This document shows positions 25,073-32,938 of a DNA stretch of 45,606 nt, piece after piece. The stretch is taken from contig RDZY01000030.1 in the NCBI GenBank assembly GCA_004294135.1, positions 1 to 45,606 of the forward strand. Direction: 5' to 3'. A program made the translations under genes and the position numbers. This stretch comes from Sphingobacteriia bacterium. Its GTDB lineage: Bacteria; Bacteroidota; Bacteroidia; Chitinophagales; Chitinophagaceae. The notes beneath the pieces were generated by a model. That model was not told the origin of the DNA, searched no databases, and saw only the letters and a program-made list of their open reading frames with translations. How positions within the stretch are numbered: position 1 is the first letter of the stretch; every line of letters starts with the position of its first letter.

Positions 25073-26168
25073 TTCTAGCCAATATATCAACCCTGAAAAC
25101 ACCCCTAATAATCCTTCTAGAAAGAAGCCTATTTACCCTATTAAGGCTGACTTAAGAAATTACCTTAAAAAATATGGCAGAGAAGTCAAACTGCCCTTCA
25201 GTTACAAAGACTTACAAAGGTTTACTTATACTGTGCCGCTGAAAGACCGTAACGGGAAAGATACGGCTTGGGAGAAACTATCGTACGATATGACCGAATG
25301 GACTTTTCTTCGCGAAAGTTTGGTACGAGTATATGCCATCCTTAAAACAGAAGGCGATATGAGCTTTGTGGATCATTTGGATGTTGCTAGAATTGATTAT
25401 TGCTTTTTTGGAAACAGTCAACCCTTTCGTGTAAGAATCATTAATAAACTGAACGACAATTACGATCATTATTATATAAAACAAGCCGATGCCAGCAGGG
25501 TGTATGGATTGGAATTAGAGCACTTACTTTCTCCAAATAGGATGACTTATTTCACTACCAATGATACTTTAATTGAAGAACATATACCGGGCGTTCCGGG
25601 TGATATTTTTATTCAAGAACATTTAAATACCGCCGTTACCAATAAAATTAGACTGGCCAAAGAATTTGTAAAGTTCAATGAACGCTGCTTTGTACAATTG
25701 CTTGGAGATATGCGTTCTTATAATTTTGTGGTGAATATTATTCCTGATATTGAAGACTTTCAATATCGGATACGAGCGATTGATTTTGATCAACAATCGT
25801 ATGAGGGTAGAAAAAATTTATACCTACCTCAATTTTTTAAAGACAACCAAGAACTGGTGAATACGGTATTACAACACTTAGATCATAAATCGATAGAGCA
25901 ATACCAAATGGAGGAAAAAACAATGATGACATTTCGGTTGGTTTCATCTAGATATAGGATAAAAGAGTTGTTGGATATTATGGACGATGATGCCATTTCA
26001 AAGCCAGAAAAAATTAAACAATTGAGTGAGATGTTGGCAGCACATTTTAATAATAAACAGTACCAAAAAGCAAATACAATGGGGCAATTGCTGAAAACGC
26101 ATTTAAAACAAGCGCTGCGTAAGCTGCTAAAGCAAGTGCCCAAAACCAGAAACAAAGTGGCGGATTAA
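25065..26168 (+). CDS. Unrecognised protein with protein-kinase-like (phosphotransferase) fold features
   Basis: I do not recognise a named family. The 367-residue frame overlaps DUF2130 by 8 bp and starts with TTG at 25065; the first ATG is at residue 76, too far in. Features in order recall a kinase/aminoglycoside-phosphotransferase fold: Y-Y-I-K139-Q (strand 3 lysine), E150/E152 in the next helix, a hinge-like E-E-H-I-P-G-V-P-G-D (171-180), G-D215-M-R-S-Y-N220 (catalytic-loop-like) and I-D-F-D-Q (239-243, DFG-like). A Lys-rich helical tail ends the protein. These are motif readings without structural support. Overlap implies translational coupling with the nuclease-like partner. Confidence 0.6.
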   Translation: MIDSSQYINPENTPNNPSRKKPIYPIKADLRNYLKKYGREVKLPFSYKDLQRFTYTVPLKDRNGKDTAWEKLSYDMTEWTFLRESLVRVYAILKTEGDMSFVDHLDVARIDYCFFGNSQPFRVRIINKLNDNYDHYYIKQADASRVYGLELEHLLSPNRMTYFTTNDTLIEEHIPGVPGDIFIQEHLNTAVTNKIRLAKEFVKFNERCFVQLLGDMRSYNFVVNIIPDIEDFQYRIRAIDFDQQSYEGRKNLYLPQFFKDNQELVNTVLQHLDHKSIEQYQMEEKTMMTFRLVSSRYRIKELLDIMDDDAISKPEKIKQLSEMLAAHFNNKQYQKANTMGQLLKTHLKQALRKLLKQVPKTRNKVAD

Positions 26169-26455
26169 TTTTAGTATATCCATGAACCAGTTTAGATGGC
26201 AACATGAATGATATGTAAGACAATGACCGACAATTTAGTATTAGAAAAAACGCTTGGGTATGCAGCCGAAAAATTACGCAACAAAAGAGATGCGGCCGAT
26301 ATATTGTATGGTTTCTTTGCCTTCTAAATTGTTTTACAACACTCAATACCAGCTTATTTGTGGTTTTGGGCTTGTTACAAAAAAGGCCACAACAAACTAA
26401 AGCAACCGCAACAACGATATCCTTTTTATTCATACTACAAAAAACAGGGTCATCT
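26169..26455. other. 287-bp gap with no supported gene
   Basis: It contains one 34-codon plus frame (26223-26327, M-T-D-N-L-V-L-E-K-T-L-G-Y-A-A-E-K-L-R) that looks protein-like but has no recognisable family. A longer minus frame entering from 26433 mainly shadows the upstream gene. The gap may hold debris from the insertion of the isoprenoid/IS66 segment. Confidence 0.4.
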
Positions 26456-27454
26456 TCACTTACCTACTTGATCATAAGTTTTACATTGCTCATAAAATTG
26501 AACACTGAAAAATATTGATTTTCGTATATTATAGATTTTCTCCATGTCACAAACTAGCTGTTTTCTGGTAAATTTTGTAATGTTGAAATCAGAGCTATTT
26601 CCTTGAAGCAATATCAATTGATTTAAAAATACCATTCCTCGACTTGTAATTGTTGAAATCTCAATTAAACATTTTTCAATATCCTTTTTATTATAATCTA
26701 ATATTTTAAGTTGAGATATTATTTTCTTTAATGTAGACTCATAAGCAAGATGATTTTTATTAATGTCTTTTGAATTAGTAAATGATGTTTGTTGTTTATT
26801 AATATTGTCCTTGTAAATATCAAACATGTCATTTGTTTGTTGTAAAGCATAGCCCAAAGTAATCAATACATCTTTTTCATCAAGTTTTAATGGATTATCC
26901 AAAACGGCTCTGTACAATAAAGCCCACACCCCCCCCTTATTGCAAGTTATTTCTCTTAGCTCATTTTCATTGAGAAATCTTTCTTCAAGTTGCAGTATGC
27001 TAGCGTCTTGAGAAATTAACGCTTCTTCAAATATTGAGTTAAAATCTTCATTTTGTATGTTTTGTAGTTGCTTGTACAAATACTTTGCTATAATTATTTC
27101 ATGCTGTTCACTCTCGTTTTTGTTCTTTAGTAGATGTAATATTTCAGCAGAGGTAATTCTTAACGAATCCGTAAGGTCATCAAGGATTGGTGTGATAGCA
27201 CCAAGGTAAATCAAATTTTTTTTTTCTTTTTGCGTTAACCCTTTACCTCTTAATGCACATATCCAACTCGCGTATATGCAACTTATAGCGGTATAAGAGA
27301 ATATTCTTTTTTTTAACTCCTTTGATAGTGAATACATCTCTATTTTTAGAATTTGATCTAATTCTTTGAAGAGGCTATTAGTATATTTTTTGTTTAGCCA
27401 ATAAACTTTGAGAGCAATAAAGAGATATGCTTTTAGAATAAGTATGTATTTCAT
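26456..27454 (-). CDS. Class I isoprenoid synthase-like enzyme
   Basis: Start chosen at ATG 27454 (M-K-Y-I-L-I-L-K-A-Y), 332 residues, all helical. Motif 1 is I-L-D-D-L-T-D (D92, D93, D96), the DDxxD diphosphate/Mg site. Motif 2 is Q-Q-T-N-D-M-F-D-I-Y-K-D (208-216), like the second Asp-rich motif of trans-prenyl synthases with its first Asp replaced by Asn, or a variant NSE triad. It may make or cyclise a prenyl diphosphate; product unknown. The DNA is markedly more AT-rich than its neighbours and lies beside a broken IS66, suggesting acquisition. No other terpenoid gene is in the window. Confidence 0.72.
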   Translation of the reverse strand: MKYILILKAYLFIALKVYWLNKKYTNSLFKELDQILKIEMYSLSKELKKRIFSYTAISCIYASWICALRGKGLTQKEKKNLIYLGAITPILDDLTDSLRITSAEILHLLKNKNESEQHEIIIAKYLYKQLQNIQNEDFNSIFEEALISQDASILQLEERFLNENELREITCNKGGVWALLYRAVLDNPLKLDEKDVLITLGYALQQTNDMFDIYKDNINKQQTSFTNSKDINKNHLAYESTLKKIISQLKILDYNKKDIEKCLIEISTITSRGMVFLNQLILLQGNSSDFNITKFTRKQLVCDMEKIYNIRKSIFFSVQFYEQCKTYDQVGK

Positions 27455-27634
27455 ATTATAACGTTTTGCAGATTTTCGATAGGCGGACTTAAAGCACAAA
27501 AATTCAATGCTCAGATTTAGTACAAAGACACCACTATTGCTAACCTATCTACAAGCTAAGATTCCATGAAGGTTTTAGTATTCATAAATGAGTGATCTCT
27601 ATTAATGATATAACCTATAAAATTACAAAAAAAA

Positions 27635-27922
27635 AATGAGTCGCCAAAAAACGCTTTAGGTGAGAACCAATTGTTTTGGCTAGAAGAGCTTCATCGTGCA
27701 TTACAGGTAGGTAATTTCAGTAAACTAGATAATAATCCAGTGGAGAACAGCATTAGGCCAGTTGCAGTTGGAAGAAAAAAATATCTCTTTGCTGGCAGTC
27801 ATGCTGCCACACATCGTTTAGCCGTCTTCTACAGTTTATTAGCTACTTGCAAAAACTACAATCTAAATCCAACCAAATGCATGCATGATATTTTAACTCG
27901 TATCGCTGGCTATCCCGATTAA
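27635..27922 (+). pseudogene. IS66 transposase C-terminal remnant
   Basis: The frame contains S-P-K-N-A-L-G ... K-L-D-N-N-P-V-E-N-S-I-R-P-V-A-V-G-R-K-K-Y-L-F-A-G-S-H, the conserved C-terminal end of IS66 transposases, then the L-A-T-C-K-N-Y-N-L-N-P tail and a normal stop. The frame fades into a run of A's at about 27627-27636, where the upstream part (including the DDE core) is lost. It cannot be functional alone. Confidence 0.85.
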
Positions 27923-28017
27923 TAAAATACAAAAACTACTACCACAAAACTGTAAGCAACCTTAAAGTAAGTAAAATTTTAAGGAGGCAATATTTAGAAA
28001 TTAAATTTTACGTTAAG

Positions 28018-28037
28018 GGCATCGGTGGGGGACTTAC
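28018..28037 (+). repeat. IS66-type terminal inverted repeat, right end
   Basis: GGCATCGGTGGGGGACTTAC; its reverse complement begins GTAAGTCCCCCACCG. It matches the end at 147-166 in 17 of 20 positions. Confidence 0.75.
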
Positions 28038-28086
28038 TCACTGAAAACGAAATAGAGGAAATTGCATTAGGCTATAACCTTAATCC

Positions 28087-28725
28087 TTAGGTTTCTTTAA
28101 AAACCCAAACGAGACTCAGTCCATTTTTTAACTGATAATTTAAACTCAATTTCGTTTCAATATCTCCCTTCAAAAATCTTGCTTCAAGCAGCCCTTCTTG
28201 GGATAATGCGTTTGCACGAATCAGCATGGATTTACTAAAGTCAATATCGCCCCTACCCCACCATTTAAAAATGGCTTCTTTACAGCTCCATAAAAGCGTA
28301 AGGGTTTTCATCTGCTCCCTATCTTGCAATACTTCAATGCGCCACTCTGCCAATTCAGATGGATCTAAGAATTTATGCTTCACCTTATCTACCCTTGTGG
28401 TTATTCGCTCTATATCAATTCCTACCCCATAACCCTTACTTACAATAGCAGCTGCGTAGCCATCACAATGTGAAATGGAAAAATAGTAGGGATGATTGGG
28501 TAAAAAAGGTTTGCGACTTGCTGCTATCTGAATGAGTTGGAGCGGGAAATCAGGATAAAGCAATTTCAGTAAATACCTACCTGCTAAATGCTGCAATTGT
28601 TGGTTAGGGTGACTGATTAATGGATTTACAATCAGCGTTTCGCTAAAAAACTCGACTGATTCTTCAATCTTCCAGACAGCCATTTTGGTAAATTCGTTGA
28701 TATTTTGTTGATAATACAGTGGCAC
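28087..28725 (-). CDS. 4'-phosphopantetheinyl transferase (Sfp-type superfamily)
   Basis: It moves the phosphopantetheine arm of CoA to a carrier protein serine. The 212-residue protein has the core motifs G-V-G-I-D-I-E (about 99-105) and W-S-C-K-E-A-I-F-K-W (about 146-155), carrying the Mg-binding Asp and Glu, and S-I-S-H-C-D-G. The start is GTG 28725, which keeps the V-P-L-Y-Y-Q-Q N-terminus; ATG 28683 is an alternative. Length places it with Sfp/Gsp-like rather than AcpS enzymes. No NRPS/PKS is present, so acyl carrier protein is the likely substrate. It is divergent from dcd. Confidence 0.88.
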   Translation of the reverse strand: MPLYYQQNINEFTKMAVWKIEESVEFFSETLIVNPLISHPNQQLQHLAGRYLLKLLYPDFPLQLIQIAASRKPFLPNHPYYFSISHCDGYAAAIVSKGYGVGIDIERITTRVDKVKHKFLDPSELAEWRIEVLQDREQMKTLTLLWSCKEAIFKWWGRGDIDFSKSMLIRANALSQEGLLEARFLKGDIETKLSLNYQLKNGLSLVWVFKET

Positions 28726-28793
28726 AAAAAGATTTTAGTGGATACATTGAAGAATTAGCATTTTTTTGCAATTCATCTGTAAAAGTAATCGGA

Positions 28794-29330
28794 ATGATTT
28801 TAACTGATCTGCGTATTCTGGAAGAAATTGAAAAAGGGACCATTAAGATACAACCCTATAATCGCATAGATTTGGGAAGCAATAGCTACGATGTGCATTT
28901 GGGTAAATGGTTGGCAACTTATGTGGATGCTACCCTAGATGCCAAGTTGCACAACAAAATTGAATATTTTGAAATACCAGATGAAGGGTTTATCCTTCAA
29001 CCAAGTGGATTCTACTTAGGTGTTACCGAAGAGTACACAGAAACACATGCACATGTGCCGTTTTTAGAAGGAAAATCATCTACAGGTCGCCTGGGTATTG
29101 ATATTCATGCAACTGCGGGCAAGGGTGATGTGGGATTTTGTGGCAACTGGACCCTAGAAATTTCTTGTAAGCAACCTGTGAGAATTTATAAAGGAATGCC
29201 CATTGGACAATTAATTTATTTCCCTGTAGATGGAGAAATAGGCACTAAGTACAACCAGAAAAGCAATGCAAAATACAGCGGGCAGCCGAATAAACCCATT
29301 GAAAGTATGATGTGGAAAAATCAGTTTTAG
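28794..29330 (+). CDS. dcd: dCTP deaminase
   Basis: Dcd deaminates dCTP to dUTP for thymidylate synthesis. Start at ATG 28794 (M-I-L-T-D-L-R-I-L-E-E-I), 178 residues, as in the family; the longer frame upstream overlaps the PPTase start. Motifs: G-K-S-S-T-G-R-L-G, H-A-T-A-G-K-G-D-V-G-F, W-T-L-E-I-S with the catalytic Glu, and the C-terminal N-A-K-Y-S-G-Q nucleotide-binding lid. Confidence 0.93.
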   Translation: MILTDLRILEEIEKGTIKIQPYNRIDLGSNSYDVHLGKWLATYVDATLDAKLHNKIEYFEIPDEGFILQPSGFYLGVTEEYTETHAHVPFLEGKSSTGRLGIDIHATAGKGDVGFCGNWTLEISCKQPVRIYKGMPIGQLIYFPVDGEIGTKYNQKSNAKYSGQPNKPIESMMWKNQF

Positions 29331-29343
29331 GCAGATTTTAATC

Positions 29344-29811
29344 TCAATTCAGCTTAAAAATTGCTGCATTAAGTATGCTGGCGAAGCTTACCCAGAAAAG
29401 GTATGGCCATAATAAGAGAGCAGCGGTTTTAGATAATTTCCAGAAATGAAAAATGGTTAGAAGAATAAAGATCCACATCACTAAAATTTCAACCAATGCC
29501 CATCCAATTAGATGATATTTAAAGAAGATGATTGACCAGCAAAAATTCAAACTAAACTGAATCATAAAAAATAAGATGGCGATCTTTTTTTGTCGTGAAT
29601 CCACTTGTTTCCAAATCAAATAAAAGCTGATGGCCATTAAGGTGTAGAGTAAAGTCCACACAGGTCCAAACAACCAATTGGGCGGATTAAAACTGGGTTT
29701 ATTCAAGCCTGCATACCAATTGGGGATTTCTGTGATGGTAAATATTCCACCCAAGGAACCAATTCCAATGATAAATACAAGCGATAGTATGCACTTTATA
29801 ATATGATTCAT
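29344..29811 (-). CDS. TspO/MBR-family tryptophan-rich sensory protein
   Basis: The 155-residue membrane protein has five TM helices and the TspO signatures W-Y-A-G-L-N-K-P-S-F-N-P-P-N-W-L-F-G-P-V-W-T and W-S-I-I-F-F. TspO binds porphyrins and affects stress responses and tetrapyrrole traffic; bacterial roles vary. It converges on dcd with 13 bp between stops and follows the DUF3810 gene by 34 bp on the same strand. Confidence 0.92.
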   Translation of the reverse strand: MNHIIKCILSLVFIIGIGSLGGIFTITEIPNWYAGLNKPSFNPPNWLFGPVWTLLYTLMAISFYLIWKQVDSRQKKIAILFFMIQFSLNFCWSIIFFKYHLIGWALVEILVMWIFILLTIFHFWKLSKTAALLLWPYLFWVSFASILNAAIFKLN

Positions 29812-29843
29812 TAATTAAGCAATTAAATTAAAAACTATCAACA

Positions 29844-29864
29844 GTCTACCGTCTACTGTCTACC
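29844..29864. repeat. Heptamer tandem repeat GTCTACY x3
   Basis: GTCTACC, GTCTACT, GTCTACC in perfect tandem. The DUF3810 stop codon (29846-29848) lies inside it, so the repeat forms the protein's last codons. Confidence 0.85.
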
Positions 29865-30964
29865 TTACTTTCATAAGCAATAATCCAGCCAACAACATCA
29901 TTATAACTATTAATCCCTTTCAATTGTTGGTTCATTTTAAGGTATTGATCGTATAAGTTGTTGGAAATTGAGCTAATATCTCTCTGGTGCTGCATAAAAA
30001 ACTGATGAACCATTTTTTTATCTCGGATCACCAAAGTATCAATATGAGATTTATTGTACTGAACGATCTTGTTAAAATCGGCATAATTATCTGCTTTGGC
30101 ATATAGTAAATACTGCTCCCCCAAAGCGTATTGCAGCATTTCAAAATAAGCGGAGTATTTGAGGTAGGGATCAAAAGAGGATTTTGCGGCCAAAAAACCT
30201 ACAAAACTAGCTTCGCTTTCACTGGCATATCCAAGTTGATGTGCAATTTCGTGACAGGTAGTAAAAGGAACCAGTATACGGGGAATATCGGTACGCAGTT
30301 GAGCTTCTCCACTAAAAGGATTATAGTAGCCCGTAAAACCAATATAATCGGCTATGGGAGTAAATAGACTGCCTTTAATTGCAGGCTTATCATATTGTAA
30401 AAATGGGAATTGAAGTTTAGCAGATTGATAGGAGGCGATTGCACTTGTATAAATATTGGGTAGAGTGGGTTGCGGCAGGTTGCGGCTATTAAGTATTTTA
30501 CGGTAATAATTTGCAGAATCAATCAGCTTATTTGTAAGTGCGGTAACAGCTTCTTTGGAATAGGGCAATTTTTCAATATCCACCTGCCAGGCTATCCCCA
30601 AACGATTGTAGTTCAGCCCCCAAATTGACTTAAATAGTATGTAAGAGAGTAGAAAAAAACGAAGGGCTTTTCCTAGAAATAGTGTCACAAATAGGCTGGT
30701 AAACCCTTCTTTTTTAAGCTGCTTAAATCCTTTCAAGCATGGCCTCCCCAGCCAGACTAGAAACACCATATAAGCTGTATCACCTACACTAAAAGGCAAC
30801 CATCCTAAACAAAACCGAAGGCAATTGGCTAAAAGTGGATAAAAACCAAGGGCGTACCATTTCTCCACAAATTCAGGAAAAAGTCCAGTTATATATAACA
30901 AACTGGCGCATAAAATGAGCCAAGCAGTGTTTTTTAACCATTTTTCGTCTATTATCAGGTTCAT
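29846..30964 (-). CDS. DUF3810 membrane zinc-peptidase-like protein
   Basis: Start chosen at ATG 30964 (M-N-L-I-I-D-E-K-W), 372 residues; the frame extends 58 codons further but overlaps the DUF177 promoter on the other strand. Two to three N-terminal TM helices (about 10-120) precede a soluble domain with H-E-I-A-H-Q-L-G-Y-A-S-E-S-E-A-S-F, an HExxH zinc site plus downstream Glu. This is the DUF3810 pattern; protease activity is expected but unproven. The last residues (K-V-D-S-R-R) are encoded by a tandem heptamer repeat. Confidence 0.83.
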   Translation of the reverse strand: MNLIIDEKWLKNTAWLILCASLLYITGLFPEFVEKWYALGFYPLLANCLRFCLGWLPFSVGDTAYMVFLVWLGRPCLKGFKQLKKEGFTSLFVTLFLGKALRFFLLSYILFKSIWGLNYNRLGIAWQVDIEKLPYSKEAVTALTNKLIDSANYYRKILNSRNLPQPTLPNIYTSAIASYQSAKLQFPFLQYDKPAIKGSLFTPIADYIGFTGYYNPFSGEAQLRTDIPRILVPFTTCHEIAHQLGYASESEASFVGFLAAKSSFDPYLKYSAYFEMLQYALGEQYLLYAKADNYADFNKIVQYNKSHIDTLVIRDKKMVHQFFMQHQRDISSISNNLYDQYLKMNQQLKGINSYNDVVGWIIAYESKVDSRR

Positions 30965-31029
30965 AATATGTAGCAGAATAAACTTAAAGTTATAGGTAAG
31001 TGGCCGTGAATGGTTATTTTTGGGTTTAC

Positions 31030-31061
31030 TTTGGCATATTGGCCTCTTTTTTCTACCTTTG
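31030..31061 (+). promoter_or_regulatory. Promoter of the DUF177-rpmF-plsX cluster
   Basis: TTTG (31030-31033), 20-bp spacer, TACCTTTG (31054-31061): both elements match the Bacteroidota consensus. The start codon is about 20 bp downstream. Confidence 0.65.
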
Positions 31062-31081
31062 CAAACCCTTAAAATGTGGAT

Positions 31082-31627
31082 ATGAGTAATCGGCGGGAAT
31101 TTGAGATCGCTTTTGTGGGTTTGAAGCCGGAAATTCATATATATGAATACAAGGTGGATGATGAGTTCTTTGTTGCTTATGGTGAGCAGGATTTTACCAA
31201 TTGCGTTGCCAATATCAAACTAAGTCTGGATAAAAAAACAGGCTTTATGTTGTTAAAGTTTGATGTTGACGGAACGGTACAAGCTGGCTGTGATAGATGT
31301 GGAAACACACTTCCATTACAGCTTTGGGACGAGTTTAATATCATTGTAAAGATGGTTGACGAACCCGATAGTATGAATGAACAGGAGGAAGATCCAGACA
31401 TCTATTATATCAGTCGCGGCGCAAGCCACTTATATATTTCTGATTGGATATTTGAGTTCATCAACCTCAGTATTCCATTGCAGAAAATATGTAGTGCAGA
31501 AGAGATAGGTGGCTCTAAATGCAATATTGAAGTATTAGAGAAGTTAAGGAAGATGGAAGAAGATGCAACAAAAGACAGTAGCACCACCTTATGGAAAGGG
31601 TTAGAAAAATTTAAGAACATAGATTAA
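31082..31627 (+). CDS. DUF177 (YceD-like) protein
   Basis: Start at ATG 31082 (M-S-N-R-R-E-F-E-I-A-F-V-G-L-K-P), 181 residues; the upstream GTG adds two residues only. It has the family's C-D-R-C-G pair (A-G-C-D-R-C-G-N) and the acidic C-terminal region with P-L-Q-K-I-C. DUF177/YceD sits before rpmF in most bacteria and is linked to 23S rRNA accumulation in plants and E. coli. The order DUF177-rpmF-plsX here is the standard one. Confidence 0.88.
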   Translation: MSNRREFEIAFVGLKPEIHIYEYKVDDEFFVAYGEQDFTNCVANIKLSLDKKTGFMLLKFDVDGTVQAGCDRCGNTLPLQLWDEFNIIVKMVDEPDSMNEQEEDPDIYYISRGASHLYISDWIFEFINLSIPLQKICSAEEIGGSKCNIEVLEKLRKMEEDATKDSSTTLWKGLEKFKNID

Positions 31628-31653
31628 TTTTTTGATATTATAAATTTTCAACA

Positions 31654-31848
31654 ATGCCAAATCCCAAACGTAGACACTCACAGCAGAGAAGTGCTAAGAG
31701 AAGAACACATTATATTGCACAGGAAGTTACCCTTAGCAAAGACGCTACTACTGGCGAAATACATGTACGCCATCGTGCGCATGTGAGCGAAGGCAAGTTG
31801 TTCTATAAAGGTAAATTAGTTGCTGAAAAAGCACCGTTGAAAGCTTAA
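31654..31848 (+). CDS. rpmF: 50S ribosomal protein L32
   Basis: The 64-residue basic protein begins M-P-N-P-K-R-R-H-S-Q-Q-R-S-A-K-R-R, the L32 signature. It lacks the zinc-binding cysteines, so it is the Cys-free form common in Bacteroidota. It follows DUF177 by 26 bp. Confidence 0.96.
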   Translation: MPNPKRRHSQQRSAKRRTHYIAQEVTLSKDATTGEIHVRHRAHVSEGKLFYKGKLVAEKAPLKA

Positions 31849-31884
31849 CCTTATAGTTCAATTTATTGTCTTAGCTTACTGCAA

Positions 31885-32829
31885 ATGAATATAGGAATAG
31901 ACATGATGGGGGGCGATTTTGCACCGCTGGAAGCAGCGAAAGGCATTCGCTTGTTCCTATCTAATGATAAGTCTGATGTTACTATTTTTTGTATTGGTGA
32001 TGAGCATCTGGTGAAGCCACTTTTGGAAGAATACCAGATCTCCTCTCCTTATCTTCATTTAGTGCATGCCCCCGAAGTTATTGGATACAATGAGCATCCT
32101 ACAAAAGCGCTCAAAGAGAAACAGGCTTCTTCTATAGCCATTGGATTTCACTTATTAGCGACAGGTAAAATTGATGCATTTATAAGTGCAGGAAATACAG
32201 GGGCAATGCTTGTAGGCGCCATGTTTTCTATAAAGGCAATATCTGGCGTAATGCGACCCACCATTGCTACTATTGTTCCCAAAATAAACGGCAGTACTGG
32301 TGTGTTATTAGATGTAGGGTTGAATGCAGATTGCAAGCCTGAACACCTGAATCAATTTGCAATATTGGGCAGTCTCTATGCCGAATATATTTTGGGGATC
32401 AGCAATCCAAGTGTGGGTTTAATTAATGTTGGAGAAGAGGAAGGAAAAGGTAATTTACTTGCACAAGCCACCTATCCACTTTTAAAGGAAAATACTGCAA
32501 TCCGTTTCACTGGCAATATAGAAGGAAGAGACTTATTTGGAGACAAAGCAGATGTAATGGTGTGTGAGGGTTTTACTGGAAATATCATCTTAAAAATGGC
32601 TGAAACTTTTTATGATATTGCCAAACAACGCGGCTTGGGTGATGACCTATACCTAAATCGTTTCCATTATGAAAATTATGGTGGCACACCTGTTCTTGGC
32701 GTTGCCAAACCAGTAATTATTGGTCACGGAATTAGCAATGCGAAAGCATTTTCTAATATGATAAAACTAGCCCAGAAAATGGTTTCCAGTAATATTTGCA
32801 CCAAAATGGCCGAATCATTTCAAGCCTAA
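31885..32829 (+). CDS. plsX: Phosphate acyltransferase PlsX
   Basis: PlsX makes acyl-phosphate from acyl-ACP for phospholipid synthesis. The 314-residue protein opens M-N-I-G-I-D-M-M-G-G-D-F-A-P and has the I-S-A-G-N-T-G-A-M block and F-T-G-N-I-I-L-K-M near the end. It is in operon order with DUF177 and rpmF. fabH, often next, is absent here; a cystathionine beta-synthase gene follows instead after 109 bp. Confidence 0.95.
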   Translation: MNIGIDMMGGDFAPLEAAKGIRLFLSNDKSDVTIFCIGDEHLVKPLLEEYQISSPYLHLVHAPEVIGYNEHPTKALKEKQASSIAIGFHLLATGKIDAFISAGNTGAMLVGAMFSIKAISGVMRPTIATIVPKINGSTGVLLDVGLNADCKPEHLNQFAILGSLYAEYILGISNPSVGLINVGEEEGKGNLLAQATYPLLKENTAIRFTGNIEGRDLFGDKADVMVCEGFTGNIILKMAETFYDIAKQRGLGDDLYLNRFHYENYGGTPVLGVAKPVIIGHGISNAKAFSNMIKLAQKMVSSNICTKMAESFQA

Positions 32830-32938
32830 TCTCTCGCAAATTTTTAAGCTACTTTCTCTATTATAATTGTCGCGCTTCCCATTGATTTAGTGAAGCGTTC
32901 TTTCAAAGCATTACCTTTACTAAAATATATACCTATTT

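Larger units (their letters stand above)
27635..28037 (+). mobile_element. Truncated IS66-family element (3' end only)
   Basis: Spans the transposase remnant and the right terminal repeat. About 400 bp remain of an element that is normally 2-2.5 kb, and the left end is gone. The short frame that follows its end (28038-28090) may be the tail of a disrupted host gene. Confidence 0.75.

Noticed and set aside
23684..26168. A complete integrative element using tRNA-Leu as attachment site
   Set aside because: No integrase gene and no second copy of the tRNA 3' end were seen in the window; only proximity supports it.
26047..26433. 128-codon minus frame with a signal-peptide-like start
   Set aside because: Most of it shadows the 3' end of the kinase-like gene on the other strand; composition is not protein-like beyond the first 40 residues.
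31076..31078. GTG as start of the DUF177 gene
   Set aside because: It adds only two residues; ATG 31082 gives the usual family N-terminus.
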